Of a stretch of 64,000 nucleotides of DNA, positions 43,324-52,832 are shown in pieces; positions within the stretch are counted from its first letter, which is position 1, and each line of letters opens with the position of its first letter. The stretch is from contig NZ_JABERD010000025.1 of the NCBI RefSeq assembly GCF_013044505.1, forward strand, positions 1-64,000, written 5' to 3'. The notes under the pieces are model-generated. The model was not told the DNA's origin. It did not search any database and saw nothing but the letters and a program-made list of their open reading frames with translations. The position numbers and the translations under genes are program-made. The stretch is from Streptomyces sp. S3(2020). GTDB lineage: Bacteria > Actinomycetota > Actinomycetes > Streptomycetales > Streptomycetaceae.

Positions 43324-43547
43324 GCGTCGAAGTGGAAGCACTCCGGTTCATCGCGGAAACCCGGCAGCAGCCGAGCCCGACGCACACGCTCCTCAGCCCG
43401 TTCACGGGTCGAGTAGATGCCGAGCAGCTTGACGTCGTCACCGTCCGACTCGTCACAGAACACGCCGCTCTCGTCGACGTGCACGGTCGAGCCGTCGGCG
43501 CCGGCCTCGTTCTGGTGGCCGACATGCCACAGCGGATACACGATCAC
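43263..43547 (-). CDS. DUF7336-type small protein
   Basis: 94 residues from the GTG at 43547 (VIVYPLWHVGHQN). The domain pattern is strand VKLLGIYSTRERAEERVRRA, then PGFRDEPECFHFDAYELDED and WTEGFVRV. I recognise this as a domain of unknown function widespread as small lone proteins. No good ribosome binding site is seen. It overlaps the end of the SecDF gene by 61 bases on the opposite strand. Confidence 0.7.
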   Translation of the reverse strand: MIVYPLWHVGHQNEAGADGSTVHVDESGVFCDESDGDDVKLLGIYSTRERAEERVRRARLLPGFRDEPECFHFDAYELDEDGWTEGFVRVPPGE

Positions 43548-43768
43548 GGGCGCGAAGCTATCAGCACTCGAGTTCGACGAGCGGGTTTCACCTTGCGGCA
43601 CCGGTACCCCCGGGGCCGACCGAAGGCTTCCGCCTGCCGTGATTCTCTTCCGCACGCATGATCGCCCGCCCACTGGGCACGATGTCCTTCACCATCGCGT
43701 CGGCGAGGGTGAACGAGCCCGGTGCGGGGGTCGGATTCCGTAGCGGACGCGCAGCACGCGGAGGTGTC

Positions 43769-43876
43769 ATGAATCGTCAGGCCCGGGTTCGCGTCCGTGT
43801 CAGCCGCCGGCCCAGCGCGCCACGGAACCTCGAGATCGACCGCCGGACACCTTCGGGGCGCATCCTGCCCTACTGA
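43769..43876 (+). CDS. Possible small basic protein, 35 residues
   Basis: ATG after GGAGGTG; sequence begins MNRQARVRVRVSRRPSAPRN and is strongly basic. No homology known to me. The good ribosome binding site is the only support. Confidence 0.35.
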   Translation: MNRQARVRVRVSRRPSAPRNLEIDRRTPSGRILPY

Positions 43877-44600
43877 GCCCAGCGAGCCGCAGGGGACGGG
43901 TGGCTCCCGCTGAGGACCTCCCGGACGTTGTCGCCCTTGTACGTCACCGCACAGGCCGCGGCAGCCTGCTCACCGCCGGTTGACCTCCGTTCGACGGCGC
44001 ACACGCAACCGGCTCCTGGAGGTCGTCGTTTGGGGCCGCCCGCGAGTGAACCAGCCGGAGGGTCGGGCGGTGAGACGTCCGCTTGGCGCGCCCAGAAGCG
44101 GTGGTGCTGCTTGCGGGAGTCCTTCTCTCGCCGTAGCCGGTGACAGCCGAGCAGGTGGTCCATGCCCGGCGGGCGGCCGCCGGACAGTGGTCGGCGTAGG
44201 TCGTGTCGTACAGGCCGAAGACGCACGCACTGGGCGCCGCGGCGAACGGGCGGTGCGGCGCGCGCTGTTGGGCGTCATGCTCCCAGTGCGCCTCGTCCAG
44301 GACGCGCGGCGTCGAGTCGCCCCGGGTGCCGGCGATGCGGCTGCGCCGGTGGTAGAAGAACGCCAACGGGTCGGAGCGCGGCCCGTCGTAGGGGTTCGTG
44401 CGGATGTCGAACGGGTCGCTGTCGCTGCCGTCCGTGGGCAGGACGTAGGCCGAGCCCGTGGCCTGGTACGAGGAGAAGCCGGTCACCCTCACCCGGCGGC
44501 TGTGCAACTCCTCCGGTTCCACGACTCCGCGCGGCGCGGACACACCCTCCGTCCGGGCCCCGTCGCCGTGCCCGACGGGGCCGAGCGTGTCACCGTCGTC
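43870..44600 (-). pseudogene. GH9 endoglucanase relic with CBM2 remnant
   Basis: The minus-strand frame near 44498-44300 reads RVTGFSSYQATGSAYVLPTD, then DPFDIRTNPYDGPRSD and LAFFYHRRS. This matches the N-terminal Ig-like domain and the start of the catalytic domain of GH9 cellulases. Then TPRVLDEAHWEHD and YADHCPAAARRAWT match positions far apart in an intact enzyme, so large internal deletions are present. Near 43900-43950, in another frame, AAAACAVTYK resembles the start of a CBM2. No catalytic residues remain. The whole is under 750 bases, against more than 2 kb for a working gene. Confidence 0.65.
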
Positions 44601-44653
44601 ACCACGGCGGGGGGCCGGGCGTCCCGCCCCGCGCTCGGCGGGGCGGGGGCCGG

Positions 44654-46012
44654 TCACTGGCCTGGCGTGAGGATGTAGGTGTTGAGGGTGTTGACCGTGC
44701 TGAGCGGGGTGGGGGAGCCCAGGTCGTAGCGGTCCACCGCCATGTAGGTGGGCTTCTTGCGGGCCGCGGGTGTGCAGAAGTTCTGGGCGCGGTTGAGGAG
44801 TTTGCCGTTGTCGGTCGTGGTGGTGGCGGAGATGGTGTAGTCGCGGAAGTGGTTCATGACGAACAGGGGGTGGAAGGCGGACGAGTCGGTGGTCAGCGGT
44901 CTGCCGGTGCCCCAGCGGCTGTAGCAGGACCAGTCGGAGTCGCCGATCCCGCCGCCCATGGACCAGTAGTTCTCCACCGTCCACTCGCGCTGGTACATCA
45001 CTCCGAAGGTGTCCCGGGTGCTCCAGCCGCTCGAGGTGTCGCTCGCGCGCGTGCGGTCGCTGAAGATCAGCAGCTGCTTGCCGCGGGCGGCGAGGTCGGC
45101 CATGGTGGGCCAGCCGTTGGTGGCCACGCCCTCCTGGTCGGGCCGGTACAGCACGTCGTACAGTCCGCTGACCGAGGCCAGCGAGGACTTCAGCACGTCG
45201 GAGGAGGCGTAGTCCTCCAGGAACACGGTGACGAACTGACCAGGGTTCGCCTTGAGGAAGTCGACCATGCGCTGGAGATCGGTGGCGAGCGGCACGGGAC
45301 TGCTGACACCGCTGCAACTGTTGTGGCACAGCACGGCCTGGCCCGAGACGGTGTAGTCGTCCAGCATGAAACCGCGTACGCCGTCGCTGAGTTGTCGGCT
45401 GATGCCGTAGTTCTGGTTGGGGAACAGGCTGACCGGGAACGAGGCGAAGTTGCCGTCGGCTCCGTTGGCGAAGGCGTTGTGCGAGGTCAGGAAGGTGACC
45501 TGGTCCAGGGTGCGGGTGTCCCCTGACGCCGCCGTGGTGGCATAGGCGGTCGGGGTCAGATACCAGCGGGCCAGGTCGCCCGACGAGCCGAGCTGTACGG
45601 CGGCGGAGTCCGAGGACGAGGTGGTGAGGTACTGCGAGGTGCCCGGGACGGAGACGGTGTACGTACTGCCCGTGCCCGCGGTGATCGTCCAGGTGGTGCC
45701 GTCCGCGCCGCAGGCCGCCGTCACCGCGGAGGTGCCGCTGCGGCCGAGACAGATGCCGGACTCGTCGGTGTTCTGCAGCCGGTAGCCGCCGCTGACCGCG
45801 ACCGGGGTCCACTGCTGGTGGTCCTCGGTGCCCTTGGGATTGTGCGCGACGACCGTGCCGCCGCTGTCGGCCGCGTTCAGGCCGGTGGCGTAGTTCTGGA
45901 GGTACACCGAGGTGGTGGGGACGGCTGCCGCGGCCTGACCAGGAGACAGGACGGGCAGGGTGAGGGCGAGCGCGGCGGTGCCGCACAGGGCGCGCAGGGG
46001 GCGCATGTGCAC
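44654..46012 (-). CDS. Secreted PI-PLC-like phospholipase with ricin-type lectin domain
   Basis: 452 residues from the GTG at 46012, chosen because AGAGGAA precedes it. A Sec signal ends at GQAAAAVP. A beta-trefoil lectin-like region follows (about 35-165, YATGLNAADSGGTVV and RWYLTP). The PI-PLC X barrel comes next with the first catalytic histidine in FLTSHNAFAN, the metal/acid cluster in GVRGFMLDDY and the second histidine in AVLCHN. The rest includes PLFVMNHFRDYTIS and FCTPAARKKPTYMAVD. It should cleave phosphoinositides or similar lipids outside the cell. Confidence 0.88.
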   Translation of the reverse strand: MHMRPLRALCGTAALALTLPVLSPGQAAAAVPTTSVYLQNYATGLNAADSGGTVVAHNPKGTEDHQQWTPVAVSGGYRLQNTDESGICLGRSGTSAVTAACGADGTTWTITAGTGSTYTVSVPGTSQYLTTSSSDSAAVQLGSSGDLARWYLTPTAYATTAASGDTRTLDQVTFLTSHNAFANGADGNFASFPVSLFPNQNYGISRQLSDGVRGFMLDDYTVSGQAVLCHNSCSGVSSPVPLATDLQRMVDFLKANPGQFVTVFLEDYASSDVLKSSLASVSGLYDVLYRPDQEGVATNGWPTMADLAARGKQLLIFSDRTRASDTSSGWSTRDTFGVMYQREWTVENYWSMGGGIGDSDWSCYSRWGTGRPLTTDSSAFHPLFVMNHFRDYTISATTTTDNGKLLNRAQNFCTPAARKKPTYMAVDRYDLGSPTPLSTVNTLNTYILTPGQ

Positions 46013-46197
46013 GGTGGTTCCTCTCACTCCGGCACTGCGGATGTTGTGGCAGAGACATGACATACCTGATGAGGCGGGTGTGGTGCCAGGCCTGACACGT
46101 GAACTGTTTCGGCGAGCCCGGCTTGTGACGGACCTTCAGGACATGATCAACACACCTACAGTGTGCGCGAGTTGATGTCGATCGGAACCGCGGCCGG

Positions 46198-46695
46198 TCA
46201 GCTCTCCTCCTCGTCGGTGCGCAGGAACGCGGGCCGGGTGTGGTCCCAGCCCGGCACCTTCAGTGAGTTGAGCGCCGAGACGATCCGCTTCTCCTCGTAG
46301 GTGAAGTGGGTTTCGATGAGCGCGGCAAGGCTGTCCAGCTCGCGCCGGAACTCGGTGGGGTCCGACTCCCGGTCCAGTGCGCCGACGAGCCTCTCGAGTC
46401 GTTGCAAGGAGTCGTCCACCAGCCGGTGGTCGCGCCGCAACTCCGCCAGTACGGGGCTCAGTTCGGGGAACTGTTCGGCGATCTCGGTGAACGCGATGTC
46501 GTTCTCGCCGTTGTGGTGCCGGTCCAGCGCCGAGCAGAAGGTCAGGCAGTGGGTCCGCAGGTCGCGGACCCGTGTACCGCCGGCGAGATAGGCGTCGACG
46601 TCCTGACGCAGTGCCGCGAGCTCTTCGCGGAGCCAGAGGTGCACTTCGATCAACTGGTTGCCGAAAGCCGTCAGGCGTCCGTGTGATGTGGTCAA
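46198..46695 (-). CDS. Hemerythrin (HHE) domain protein
   Basis: 165 residues if the TTG at 46695 is the start (TTSHGRLTAFGNQ); a longer frame to 46767 looks non-native. Iron-binding histidines and acids of the four-helix bundle are in IEVHLWLREEL, LDRHHNGENDIAF, LRRDHRLVDDS and IETHFTYEEKRIV. It binds O2 or NO through a diiron site and is cytoplasmic. Lone gene between a phospholipase and a protease. Confidence 0.82.
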   Translation of the reverse strand: MTTSHGRLTAFGNQLIEVHLWLREELAALRQDVDAYLAGGTRVRDLRTHCLTFCSALDRHHNGENDIAFTEIAEQFPELSPVLAELRRDHRLVDDSLQRLERLVGALDRESDPTEFRRELDSLAALIETHFTYEEKRIVSALNSLKVPGWDHTRPAFLRTDEEES

Positions 46696-47126
46696 GGCTG
46701 TTCCGTTGCTTCGACGCCTCCATGCCCTCGACGGTCTCTTCGCCGGATGCACGCGACGCTGATCCAAGGTTCTACCGACGGCGCAAACGATCTGTCAATC
46801 GCGTCAACGCGAGACCGGCGCAGGCCAGTTGGTCTCCGACGGAGAGGCTGAAAACCGGCGCTGTCTGTGCTGATATGCCTGAACGTCATGGTCATTTCCG
46901 GCCGTTGCTTTGGCATTCCCATGACAAAGCTGTGCACGCGGTGCCACTCTTCTGCGGAAGTTCACCGTTCCTTGACGAAATCCCCACAAGGAACAACCGC
47001 ACCACCTCCACCCCCCGCCTCCTTCCACCCGCCTGCCGTGCAGCGCTCCGGACCGGCACACCCCGCCGTTCCGTCTCGTCCGCGGCCCCCCACCACGGGT
47101 TGGCCGTCGTATCGAAGGAGAACTCG
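46696..47126. other. Upstream region of the M4 protease gene
   Basis: About 430 bases without a gene. It contains an inverted repeat GTTCCTTG (46967-46974) and CAAGGAAC (46987-46994), 12 bases apart. TTGACG at 46972 inside the left arm could be a -35. This is a plausible regulated promoter for the secreted protease. Confidence 0.45.
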
Positions 47127-49394
47127 TTGCCCCTGCGACACCGCGCTTTCGTCCGGCGCAGACGTGCCACCGCCCTCGCCCTCACGGCCGTAGGCTCCCT
47201 GCTCGCCCTGGCCGCCCCCGGCCTCGCCGCCGCGGCCCCCGCGGACCCGGGCCCCGCGAAGATCACCGCCACCCCCAGGGCCGGCGCCGCCCAGCCTTCC
47301 CTGACACCCGCCCGCCGCACCGCCCTGATCGAGAGCGCCCGGTCCGCGGCGGCCGGCACCGCGCAGAAGATCGGCCTCGGCGGCAAGGAGAAGCTCGTCG
47401 TCAAGGACGTCATCAAGGACGCCGACGGCACCCTGCACACCCGCTACGACCGCACCTACGCCGGGTTGCCCGTTCTCGGCGGCGACCTGGTCGTCCATGA
47501 CAAGAGCGGCCGTACGACCGTCACCAAGGCGAACACGGCTCGCCTCCGGGTGCCCTCGCTCAGCCCGAAGGTGACGGCCGCCGGCGCCGCCGCGAAGGCC
47601 CTCACCGCCTCGAAGAAGGCCGAGGTGAAGGGCTCCGAGACCGAGCAGGCACCCCGCTTGGTGGTCTGGGCCGGCAGCGGCAGGCCCGTGCTGGCCTGGG
47701 AGACCCTCGTCGAGGGCGTCCAGGAGGACGGCACGCCCAGCGAACTCCAGGTCGTCTCCGACGCCACCACCGGCAAGCAGCTCCAGGCCGCCGAGCACGT
47801 GCACACCGGCTCCGGCACCGGCCAGTACGCCGGCGAAGTCCCGCTCGGCAGCACCCTGACCGGATCGACGTACCAACTCGTCGACCCTGACCGCGCCGGG
47901 CAGCGGACGTACGACCTCAACCAGGGCACCTCGGGCACCGGCACCCTGTTCTCGGACGACAACGATGTCTGGGGCAACGGCCTGCCGTCCAACCGCCAGA
48001 CCGCCGGCGTCGACGTGGCCTTCGGCGCCGCGGCCACCTGGGACTTCTACAAGGAGAACTACGGCCGCAACGGCATCCGCAACGACGGTGTCGCCGCCTA
48101 CAGCCGCGCCCACTACGGCAACAACTACGTCAACGCCTTCTGGCAGGACTCCTGCTTCTGCATGACGTACGGCGACGGTTCGGGCAACACACACCCGCTG
48201 ACCGCGCTCGACGTCGCCGCGCACGAGATGAGCCACGGCGTCACCGCCGCCACCGCGGGCCTGGTCTACTCGGGCGAGTCCGGCGGCCTCAACGAGGCGA
48301 CCTCCGACATCTTCGCCGCCGCCGTCGAGTTCTACGAGAACCTCCCGGCCGACCCCGGCGACTACCTCGTCGGCGAGAAGATCGACATCAACGGTGACGG
48401 TACCCCGCTGCGCTACATGGACAAGCCCTCCAAGGACGGCGACTCCCGCGACTACTGGAGCTCCACCCTGGGCGGCATCGACGTCCACTACTCCTCCGGC
48501 CCCGCGAACCACTTCTTCTACCTGCTCTCCGAGGGCAGCGGCGCCAAGACCGTCAACGGAGTCGACTACGACAGCCCGACGTACGACGGCCAGGCCGTCA
48601 CCGGCATCGGCATCCAGAACGCCGCCGCGATCTGGTACCGCGCGCTGACGACGTACATGACCTCGACGACCAACTACGCCGGCGCCCGCACCGCCACCCT
48701 GTCGGCCACCGCCGACCTGTTCGGCGCCTACAGCCCCACCTACCTCGCCGTCGCCGACGCCTGGGCCGCGATAAACGTCGGCAACCGCATCGCCCTCGGC
48801 GTCAACCTCGCCCCGACCGCCGACCAGATCAGCGGTGTCAACCAGACCGTCAGCATCCAGCTGGACGCCTACACCACCAACACCGGCGCCTCCCTGACCT
48901 ACGAGGCCTCCGGACTGCCCGACGGCCTCAGCATCAGCCCGAGCGGCCTGATCACCGGCACGCCCACCACCCTCGGCACCAGCGACGTGACCATCGCCGT
49001 CACCGACAGCACGGGGGCCACCGCCTCGGACACCTTCAGCTGGCAGATCGCCTACGTCTACGCCAACGCCACCCGCGTGGACATCCCCGACAACGGGGCC
49101 GCCGTCGAGTCCCCGGTGACCATCACCGGCCGCGACGGCAACGCCTCCGCGACCACCACGGTCTACGTCAACATCGTCCACACCTACCGCGGTGACCTCA
49201 CCGTCGACCTCGTCGGCCCCAACGGCACCGTCTACTCCCTGCTCAACCGCACCGGCGGCTCCGCCGACAACGTCGACCAGACCTTCACGGTCAACGCCTC
49301 CGCGCAACCGCTCAACGGCACCTGGAAGCTACGCGTGCAGGACCGGGCGTCCATCGACGTCGGGTACATCGCACGCTGGCAACTGACCCCCTGA
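47127..49394 (+). CDS. Secreted M4-family metalloprotease with Ig-like and P domains
   Basis: 755 residues from the TTG at 47127, seven bases after AAGGAG. A long signal peptide ends at GLAAAAPAD. The propeptide has FTP/PepSY regions (to about 240). The thermolysin-like domain has zinc ligands in AAHEMSHGV (about residue 366) and GGLNEATSD, with YSSGPANHFFYLL as the second catalytic histidine region. After that come an Ig-like He_PIG domain (LTYEASGLPDGLSISPSGLI) and a C-terminal P domain (VYVNIVHTYRGDLTVDLVGP). It is a broad-specificity extracellular protease. The C-terminal P domain may assist folding or binding. Confidence 0.94.
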   Translation: MPLRHRAFVRRRRATALALTAVGSLLALAAPGLAAAAPADPGPAKITATPRAGAAQPSLTPARRTALIESARSAAAGTAQKIGLGGKEKLVVKDVIKDADGTLHTRYDRTYAGLPVLGGDLVVHDKSGRTTVTKANTARLRVPSLSPKVTAAGAAAKALTASKKAEVKGSETEQAPRLVVWAGSGRPVLAWETLVEGVQEDGTPSELQVVSDATTGKQLQAAEHVHTGSGTGQYAGEVPLGSTLTGSTYQLVDPDRAGQRTYDLNQGTSGTGTLFSDDNDVWGNGLPSNRQTAGVDVAFGAAATWDFYKENYGRNGIRNDGVAAYSRAHYGNNYVNAFWQDSCFCMTYGDGSGNTHPLTALDVAAHEMSHGVTAATAGLVYSGESGGLNEATSDIFAAAVEFYENLPADPGDYLVGEKIDINGDGTPLRYMDKPSKDGDSRDYWSSTLGGIDVHYSSGPANHFFYLLSEGSGAKTVNGVDYDSPTYDGQAVTGIGIQNAAAIWYRALTTYMTSTTNYAGARTATLSATADLFGAYSPTYLAVADAWAAINVGNRIALGVNLAPTADQISGVNQTVSIQLDAYTTNTGASLTYEASGLPDGLSISPSGLITGTPTTLGTSDVTIAVTDSTGATASDTFSWQIAYVYANATRVDIPDNGAAVESPVTITGRDGNASATTTVYVNIVHTYRGDLTVDLVGPNGTVYSLLNRTGGSADNVDQTFTVNASAQPLNGTWKLRVQDRASIDVGYIARWQLTP

Positions 49395-49417
49395 CACACT
49401 CCGCCGGCACCAACGGC

Positions 49418-49456
49418 ACACCGCCGCCCAGTCCCTCGGGACCCGGGCGGCGGTGT
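49418..49456 (+). terminator. Terminator after the M4 protease gene
   Basis: Perfect 12-base stem ACACCGCCGCCC / GGGCGGCGGTGT, with a further GTCCC/GGGAC stem nested in the loop. Confidence 0.85.
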
Positions 49457-49594
49457 CTCCGTGCTCCTCCCGACCCTCGTCCTGTGCGCACACTATGAAC
49501 AGAATCGAGCGACTCGTGGTGCACCCGGCGCGTGCGTTCCTAACATCGCACCGCTCGGCGCGATGGTGCGCCACTGAGTCTCGGGAGCATCGCT

Positions 49595-51058
49595 GTGAAT
49601 CGCTCGGGTCGGACCACGTCTCCCCCTCCTCGCCTCTGGTCCCGCGCACGACGCGGAGTGACGCTGACCGCCGGTCTCGCAGGGATGATCGCCGGGTCGC
49701 TCAGCGCCATCGGCCCGGTCCAGGCGGCCAGTGAGCAGCCGCCCGCTCCGATCTCGTGCCCGGTGAACCTGGCGGAGAAGGCCACCTGCTACACCGGCCA
49801 GGACGCCGACGGAGCGTTCTACGCGATCGCCGTGCCCAAGCGGTGGAACGGCTCGCTCGTCGTGCACGCGCACGGCGGTCCCGACCTGGGTGAGGCGTCG
49901 GACCCCGAGCGAAGCCTCGGCGACCTGGAACGCTGGTCGGTGATGGTGGACCAGGGATATGCCTGGGCGGGCTCGTCCTATCGGCGCGGCGGCTACGGAA
50001 CCCGTATGGCCGCCGCCGACACGGAGAACGTGCGCCGGCTCTTCGTGGACGAGTTCGGCCGCCCCGGGCGGACCTTCGTACACGGACAGTCCTGGGGCGG
50101 GAACGTCGCCGCCAAGACCGTGGAGGTGTACGGCAAGCACGGCTCCTACGACGGTGCCCTGCTCACCAACGGAGTGCTGGGCGGCGGCTCACGCGGCTAT
50201 GACTACCGCGTCGACCTGCGGGTCGTCTATCAGTACTACTGCCAGAACCTTCCTCGCCCCAGTGAACCCCAGTACCCGTTGTGGCAGGGACTGCGTCCCA
50301 CTTCGACCCTGACCACGACGGGGTTGCGGGCCCGCTTGCAGGAGTGCACGGGATTCGCGTCGGCACCGCAGGACCGCACCTCCGTGCAGCAACGCAACCT
50401 TGACGACATCCTCGCCGTCACCCGTATCCCGGAGCGGACGCTGGAATCACACCTGCGCTTCGCCGTGTTCACGTTCCGCGACATCGTGCACAACCGGCTC
50501 GGCGATCGGAATCCCTTCAGCAACGAGGGGGTGCTGTACTCCGGTTCACACGACGACAAGGCATTGAACGAAGGAGTCGCACGCTTCTCCGCCGATCCCA
50601 CGGCCCGGCGCGACCTGTCCTACGACAGCGACCTCACCGGTCGGGTTCCGATCCCCGTACTCACTCTGCACGCCATCGACGACCCCACCGCCTTCGTCGA
50701 ACACGAGGCCGCCTACCGGGCGAGCCTCGAAGGCGCCCACCGGGACAAGAACCTCGTGCAGACCTTCACCACGGAGCACGAGCACAGCGAGCTGAGCGAC
50801 GCCGAGTACGCCAACTCCATTGCCGCACTCGCCGCCTGGGCCCGCACAGGAAAGAGACCCACCGCACGGTCCGTCGCATCCTCGTGTGCCTCCTACGATC
50901 ACACCTACGGCACAGGATGCTTCTACGACGCCGACTTCCGCCCACTGCCCTACGCCTCCCGCGTTCAGCCCCGACCGGCAGGGCTGTCATGGCCGGCCAT
51001 GACAGCTCAGCAGGAGAAGCGGTGGAGCAGGATCGACGGTGTCGGCATCGCTCCGTAG
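49595..51058 (+). CDS. Secreted alpha/beta hydrolase
   Basis: 487 residues, GTG start, with a long Sec signal ending near GPVQAASEQ. The nucleophile elbow is HGQSWGGNVA (near residue 167), the oxyanion strand is LVVHAHGGPDLG, the acid is probably in LTLHAIDDPTAFV, and the histidine in TTEHEHSEL. Cysteines in the mature part suggest disulfides. It resembles large extracellular esterases or tannase-like hydrolases; the substrate is unknown. Confidence 0.85.
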   Translation: MNRSGRTTSPPPRLWSRARRGVTLTAGLAGMIAGSLSAIGPVQAASEQPPAPISCPVNLAEKATCYTGQDADGAFYAIAVPKRWNGSLVVHAHGGPDLGEASDPERSLGDLERWSVMVDQGYAWAGSSYRRGGYGTRMAAADTENVRRLFVDEFGRPGRTFVHGQSWGGNVAAKTVEVYGKHGSYDGALLTNGVLGGGSRGYDYRVDLRVVYQYYCQNLPRPSEPQYPLWQGLRPTSTLTTTGLRARLQECTGFASAPQDRTSVQQRNLDDILAVTRIPERTLESHLRFAVFTFRDIVHNRLGDRNPFSNEGVLYSGSHDDKALNEGVARFSADPTARRDLSYDSDLTGRVPIPVLTLHAIDDPTAFVEHEAAYRASLEGAHRDKNLVQTFTTEHEHSELSDAEYANSIAALAAWARTGKRPTARSVASSCASYDHTYGTGCFYDADFRPLPYASRVQPRPAGLSWPAMTAQQEKRWSRIDGVGIAP

Positions 51059-51095
51059 GGGTGTGGGACCCGAGTCACGAGGGGTCCGCAGCGGG

Positions 51096-51722
51096 CTATG
51101 CGGCGCCGTCGGTCTCCGCGTCCGTCGACGGCTGCTCAGGGGCGGGGTCCGTCGTGTCGGAGGTGGTGTAGTAGACGGAATTGCCCTGCTTGACGCGCTG
51201 GACCGTGCCCTTGGCCACGAGGGCTTCGAGAGTGGTCCGCACCACGGTGGCCTTGATGCCACGGTCAGGGTGGGCCTGGCCCATCGCGCTGGCGATCTCG
51301 GCTGTGGAGCGGGGTTCGGTCTGTGCGGTGAGGTGGTCGTGGATCAGGCTGACCAGCGTGGGCTCCGCTGACTTCGCGTCGGCCTTCGGAGCGGCCTTCG
51401 CGTCGGCCTTCGGAGCGGCCGACTTCGCGGCCTTGGGAGTGCTGGCCTTCTTGGGCTGGGCGGGCTTACGGGTGGCGGCCTTCTTACGAGGAGCCGGCGC
51501 AGGGGAGTGTTCGGGCTCGGCGGTGGGCAGAGTCAGGCCGAGCGCCTGATGCATGTTCACGAGCACCGAGTGGTCATGTTCCAGGGTGGCCAACTGCTGT
51601 TGCAGGGCGGCTATTTCCTGGTGGACGCGTTCTTGCTCCTTGAGGTTGTGCTCAAGGTCGCCGGTTACCTGGGCCGTGTACTGAGACGTCAGTTCCGTCG
51701 CGGTGGTGGTGTTCTCGGACAT
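51096..51722 (-). CDS. Coiled-coil winged-helix regulatory protein
   Basis: 208 residues from the ATG at 51722. An N-terminal coiled coil (LEHNLKEQERVHQEIAALQQ) is followed by a lysine/alanine/proline-rich linker with repeated KADAKAAPKADAKSA, recalling histone-like tails. The C-terminal winged helix reads STAEIASAMGQAHPDRGIKA, VVRTTLEALVAKGTVQRV. It is last on the strand after the 2-MIB genes, separated by 219 bases. Chromatin-type or local regulation is inference. Confidence 0.8.
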   Translation of the reverse strand: MSENTTTATELTSQYTAQVTGDLEHNLKEQERVHQEIAALQQQLATLEHDHSVLVNMHQALGLTLPTAEPEHSPAPAPRKKAATRKPAQPKKASTPKAAKSAAPKADAKAAPKADAKSAEPTLVSLIHDHLTAQTEPRSTAEIASAMGQAHPDRGIKATVVRTTLEALVAKGTVQRVKQGNSVYYTTSDTTDPAPEQPSTDAETDGAA

Positions 51723-51941
51723 GTTGTCGACCTCTCCTTGAACGCTCGGTCCAAGTACCTGTGGCACGGGTTCCTGGGCGGACCGCGTACATGGCGGGCG
51801 GACGATGGGCCATGTAGGTGCACAGATGCTTGGTGTGGAGATAGTACGCATCGGCCCGGGTGCGGTCAGGTGGTGTCCGAGAACCAGATGTGGCGGCCCT
51901 TGCCGGGCCGCCACCCGCACCGACCGGATTGGTCCGTCAGG

Positions 51942-52817
51942 TCAGACGCGGTCGGCCGCGATCAGTACGTACTGGAAAGAGCCGTCCCGGTACGACTCGA
52001 TGAAGGCCTCCTCGATTCCGGTGACCAGTGAGGAGGTGGCCCGCAACTCCCAGTACGGGAGCGTGTCGGGGGTCAGGTCGATCACGGTCTGCGGCACGAG
52101 CCGGTTGTCGGCCATGGCCCGCAGGTATTCGCGGCGGGAGTGGATGTTGCACTCGAAGTGGGCGTTGATCTGGGAGACCCACTTCGAGGGCTGGCCGTAG
52201 CGGGGATTCCAGCAGCCGGTGATGGTCACGTACCGGCCGCCCACCTTGAGGAAGCGGGAGTGCTCGGCGAACAGGTCGTGCAGGTCGACGTACATGCTCG
52301 ACTCGTTGTTCCAGGAGGCGGTGACGCTGCCCTTCTCGAAGGGCGTGTCGAGCATGTTGCACACGCGGGAGCGCACGTGGTCCTGGATACGCAGTTCCTG
52401 TGCTCGCCCGTTGCCGAAGTCGGCCTGCGCGGAGGACAGGGTGACGCCCTGGACCTTGCAGCCGAAGCGTTGGTGGGCCATGACCATGGATCCGCCGCGT
52501 CCGCAGCCCGCGTCGACGAGAGTGTCCTCGGGTGTGATGGCGCCGAGGTGGTCCAGGAGGACCTCGGCCTGGGCGGACTCGAGCCGGTGGAGCTCGGCGA
52601 TCAGCTTCTTCTCGTATGCGCTGTGCTCCGGGTCGCCGAGCGCCGAGTGGTCGACGGCACCGATGCCGTAGTGGTGGTGGTAGAGCCCGTCCACGTCACC
52701 GAGGCGCAGGTTCACCGGCCGTGCCTCGTTGTTCCAGTACCGGGCGATGTCCCCCTGGTAGGGGGTCGCGGGGGCCGGGATCGTCACGGAGACGGTGGGG
52801 GTGATTTCTGTGGTCAC
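51942..52817 (-). CDS. Geranyl diphosphate 2-C-methyltransferase (2-MIB pathway)
   Basis: 291 residues. The SAM site is LVDAGCGRGGSMVMAHQRFG (about residue 95). Further conserved features are LYHHHYGIGAVDHSA and SWNNESSMYVDLHDLF, typical of GPP methyltransferase. It methylates C2 of GPP to 2-methyl-GPP, the substrate of the neighbouring cyclase. The gene follows the cyclase by 15 bases and is surely co-transcribed. Same order as SCO7701-SCO7700-SCO7699 in S. coelicolor, as I recall it. Confidence 0.95.
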   Translation of the reverse strand: MTTEITPTVSVTIPAPATPYQGDIARYWNNEARPVNLRLGDVDGLYHHHYGIGAVDHSALGDPEHSAYEKKLIAELHRLESAQAEVLLDHLGAITPEDTLVDAGCGRGGSMVMAHQRFGCKVQGVTLSSAQADFGNGRAQELRIQDHVRSRVCNMLDTPFEKGSVTASWNNESSMYVDLHDLFAEHSRFLKVGGRYVTITGCWNPRYGQPSKWVSQINAHFECNIHSRREYLRAMADNRLVPQTVIDLTPDTLPYWELRATSSLVTGIEEAFIESYRDGSFQYVLIAADRV

Positions 52818-52832
52818 AGAGGTGTCCGTTCC

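Noticed and set aside
43944..46058. A 700-codon minus-strand frame spanning the phospholipase gene.
   Set aside because: Most of it is a shadow of the phospholipase; only the C-terminal part has real similarity, to GH9, and is listed as a pseudogene.
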